Shown in pieces: positions 41,278 through 41,504 of a stretch of 41,504 nt of DNA (position 1 is its first letter; every line of letters starts with the position of its first letter). A program made the translations under genes and the position numbers. Location: assembly GCA_903845115.1 (NCBI GenBank), contig CAIMWE010000093.1, positions 1 to 41,504 on the forward strand. Direction: 5' to 3'. Origin of the DNA: an uncultured Acidobacteriota bacterium. Lineage in GTDB: Bacteria; Acidobacteriota; Thermoanaerobaculia; UBA5066. The notes beneath the pieces are model-generated. The model was not told the DNA's origin, ran no database searches, and saw only the letters and a program-made list of their open reading frames with translations.

Positions 41278-41504
41278 GTCGGTTGAGCTCTATGACCTCA
41301 GAGTTCCGGCCCGATAGCGACAGCGAGTCTAGCACTCTCGAGACGCTCACTCACCGCCGCCTCGTCCCGAACGAACTGACGGCCTCAGACGGAACTATTC
41401 GAGCCGGCAGCCAGCAAGCGACCGAACGGATCGTAGCCAAACGGGCGAAAACCAAGGCCAGAGAGGATGCGTCTTGCCCCGGAGCAGTTTGTGTCCCAGA
41501 CCCC
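41278..41504. other. No gene seen; possible REP-like motif at the window end
   Basis: I see no supported reading frame here. The last 21 bases (41484-41504) read, on the minus strand, GGGGTCTGGGACACAAACTG. This resembles the GGGGTCTG-type termini of REP sequences associated with Y1 transposases and recalls the motif at 8240. The element would continue beyond the window. Confidence 0.25.

Noticed and set aside
1-41504. CRISPR arrays, tRNA or rRNA genes, intact insertion sequences
   Set aside because: No direct-repeat/spacer pattern, tRNA-like fold or transposase frame was recognised anywhere in the window.

Overview
The window is a GC-rich (roughly two-thirds G+C), gene-dense stretch of bacterial chromosome. 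It has no rRNA, tRNA, CRISPR or complete mobile element. A Wza-type exporter, an outer-membrane beta-barrel and a tyrosine autokinase imply a didermic, Gram-negative-type envelope. The very high GC3, the large secreted proteases and a repeated C-terminal surface module suggest a soil or sediment lineage such as Acidobacteriota (Thermoanaerobaculia-like). No phylogenetic marker is present, so this assignment is inference only.

Layout. (1) 1-3992, plus strand: a translationally coupled signalling operon with a 5'-truncated REC-PP2C phosphatase, an RsbW-like ATPase and a PAS-HisKA-REC-REC-HPt hybrid kinase. (2) 3978-7129, minus strand: a NitT/TauT-type ABC importer (binding protein, permease, ATPase) followed by a MOSC protein, with a strongly structured leader in front. 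(3) 7442-13347, plus strand: a small secreted protein closed by a textbook terminator, then a 1650-residue secreted subtilase. (4) 13382-21125: a RiPP (ribosomally made, modified peptide) locus. It encodes two radical SAM/SPASM enzymes and a PqqD-like chaperone that I recognise as the SynChlorMet (Scm) type. It also has a six-cysteine candidate precursor peptide, an HprK-like kinase, a soluble S26-type Ser/His peptidase, a divergent ABC exporter and a nucleotidyltransferase. (5) 21257-25975, minus strand: three secreted proteins. One is a matrixin-like protein whose zinc site is destroyed and which carries the same tandem C-terminal module as the subtilase. (6) 25949-41277: an exopolysaccharide/capsule locus. 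It has a Wzy/ligase-like polymerase on the plus strand and a long coupled minus-strand operon: GT-C enzyme, small ORF, carbamoyltransferase, acyl carrier protein, GT4 glycosyltransferase, WecA-CapD(N) fusion, beta-barrel, Wza-like exporter, Wzc-like kinase, CpsB-like phosphatase and an unknown secreted protein.

How the parts work together. In the RiPP locus the gene order chaperone, rSAM, rSAM, precursor, kinase, peptidase is continuous, with overlapping or near-overlapping genes. This supports a single pathway: the precursor is bound by the PqqD-like protein, modified on its regularly spaced Cys-x-x-Gly units, possibly phosphorylated, cleaved by the S26-type peptidase and exported. In the polysaccharide locus the WecA-like enzyme would start lipid-linked repeat units. 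The glycosyltransferases and carbamoyltransferase would build and decorate them, Wzy would polymerise, and the kinase/phosphatase pair would control export through Wza.

The most interesting item is the Scm-type RiPP cassette with a plausible precursor (14989-15264). As I recall, the family definitions of this cassette describe it as lacking an identified precursor.
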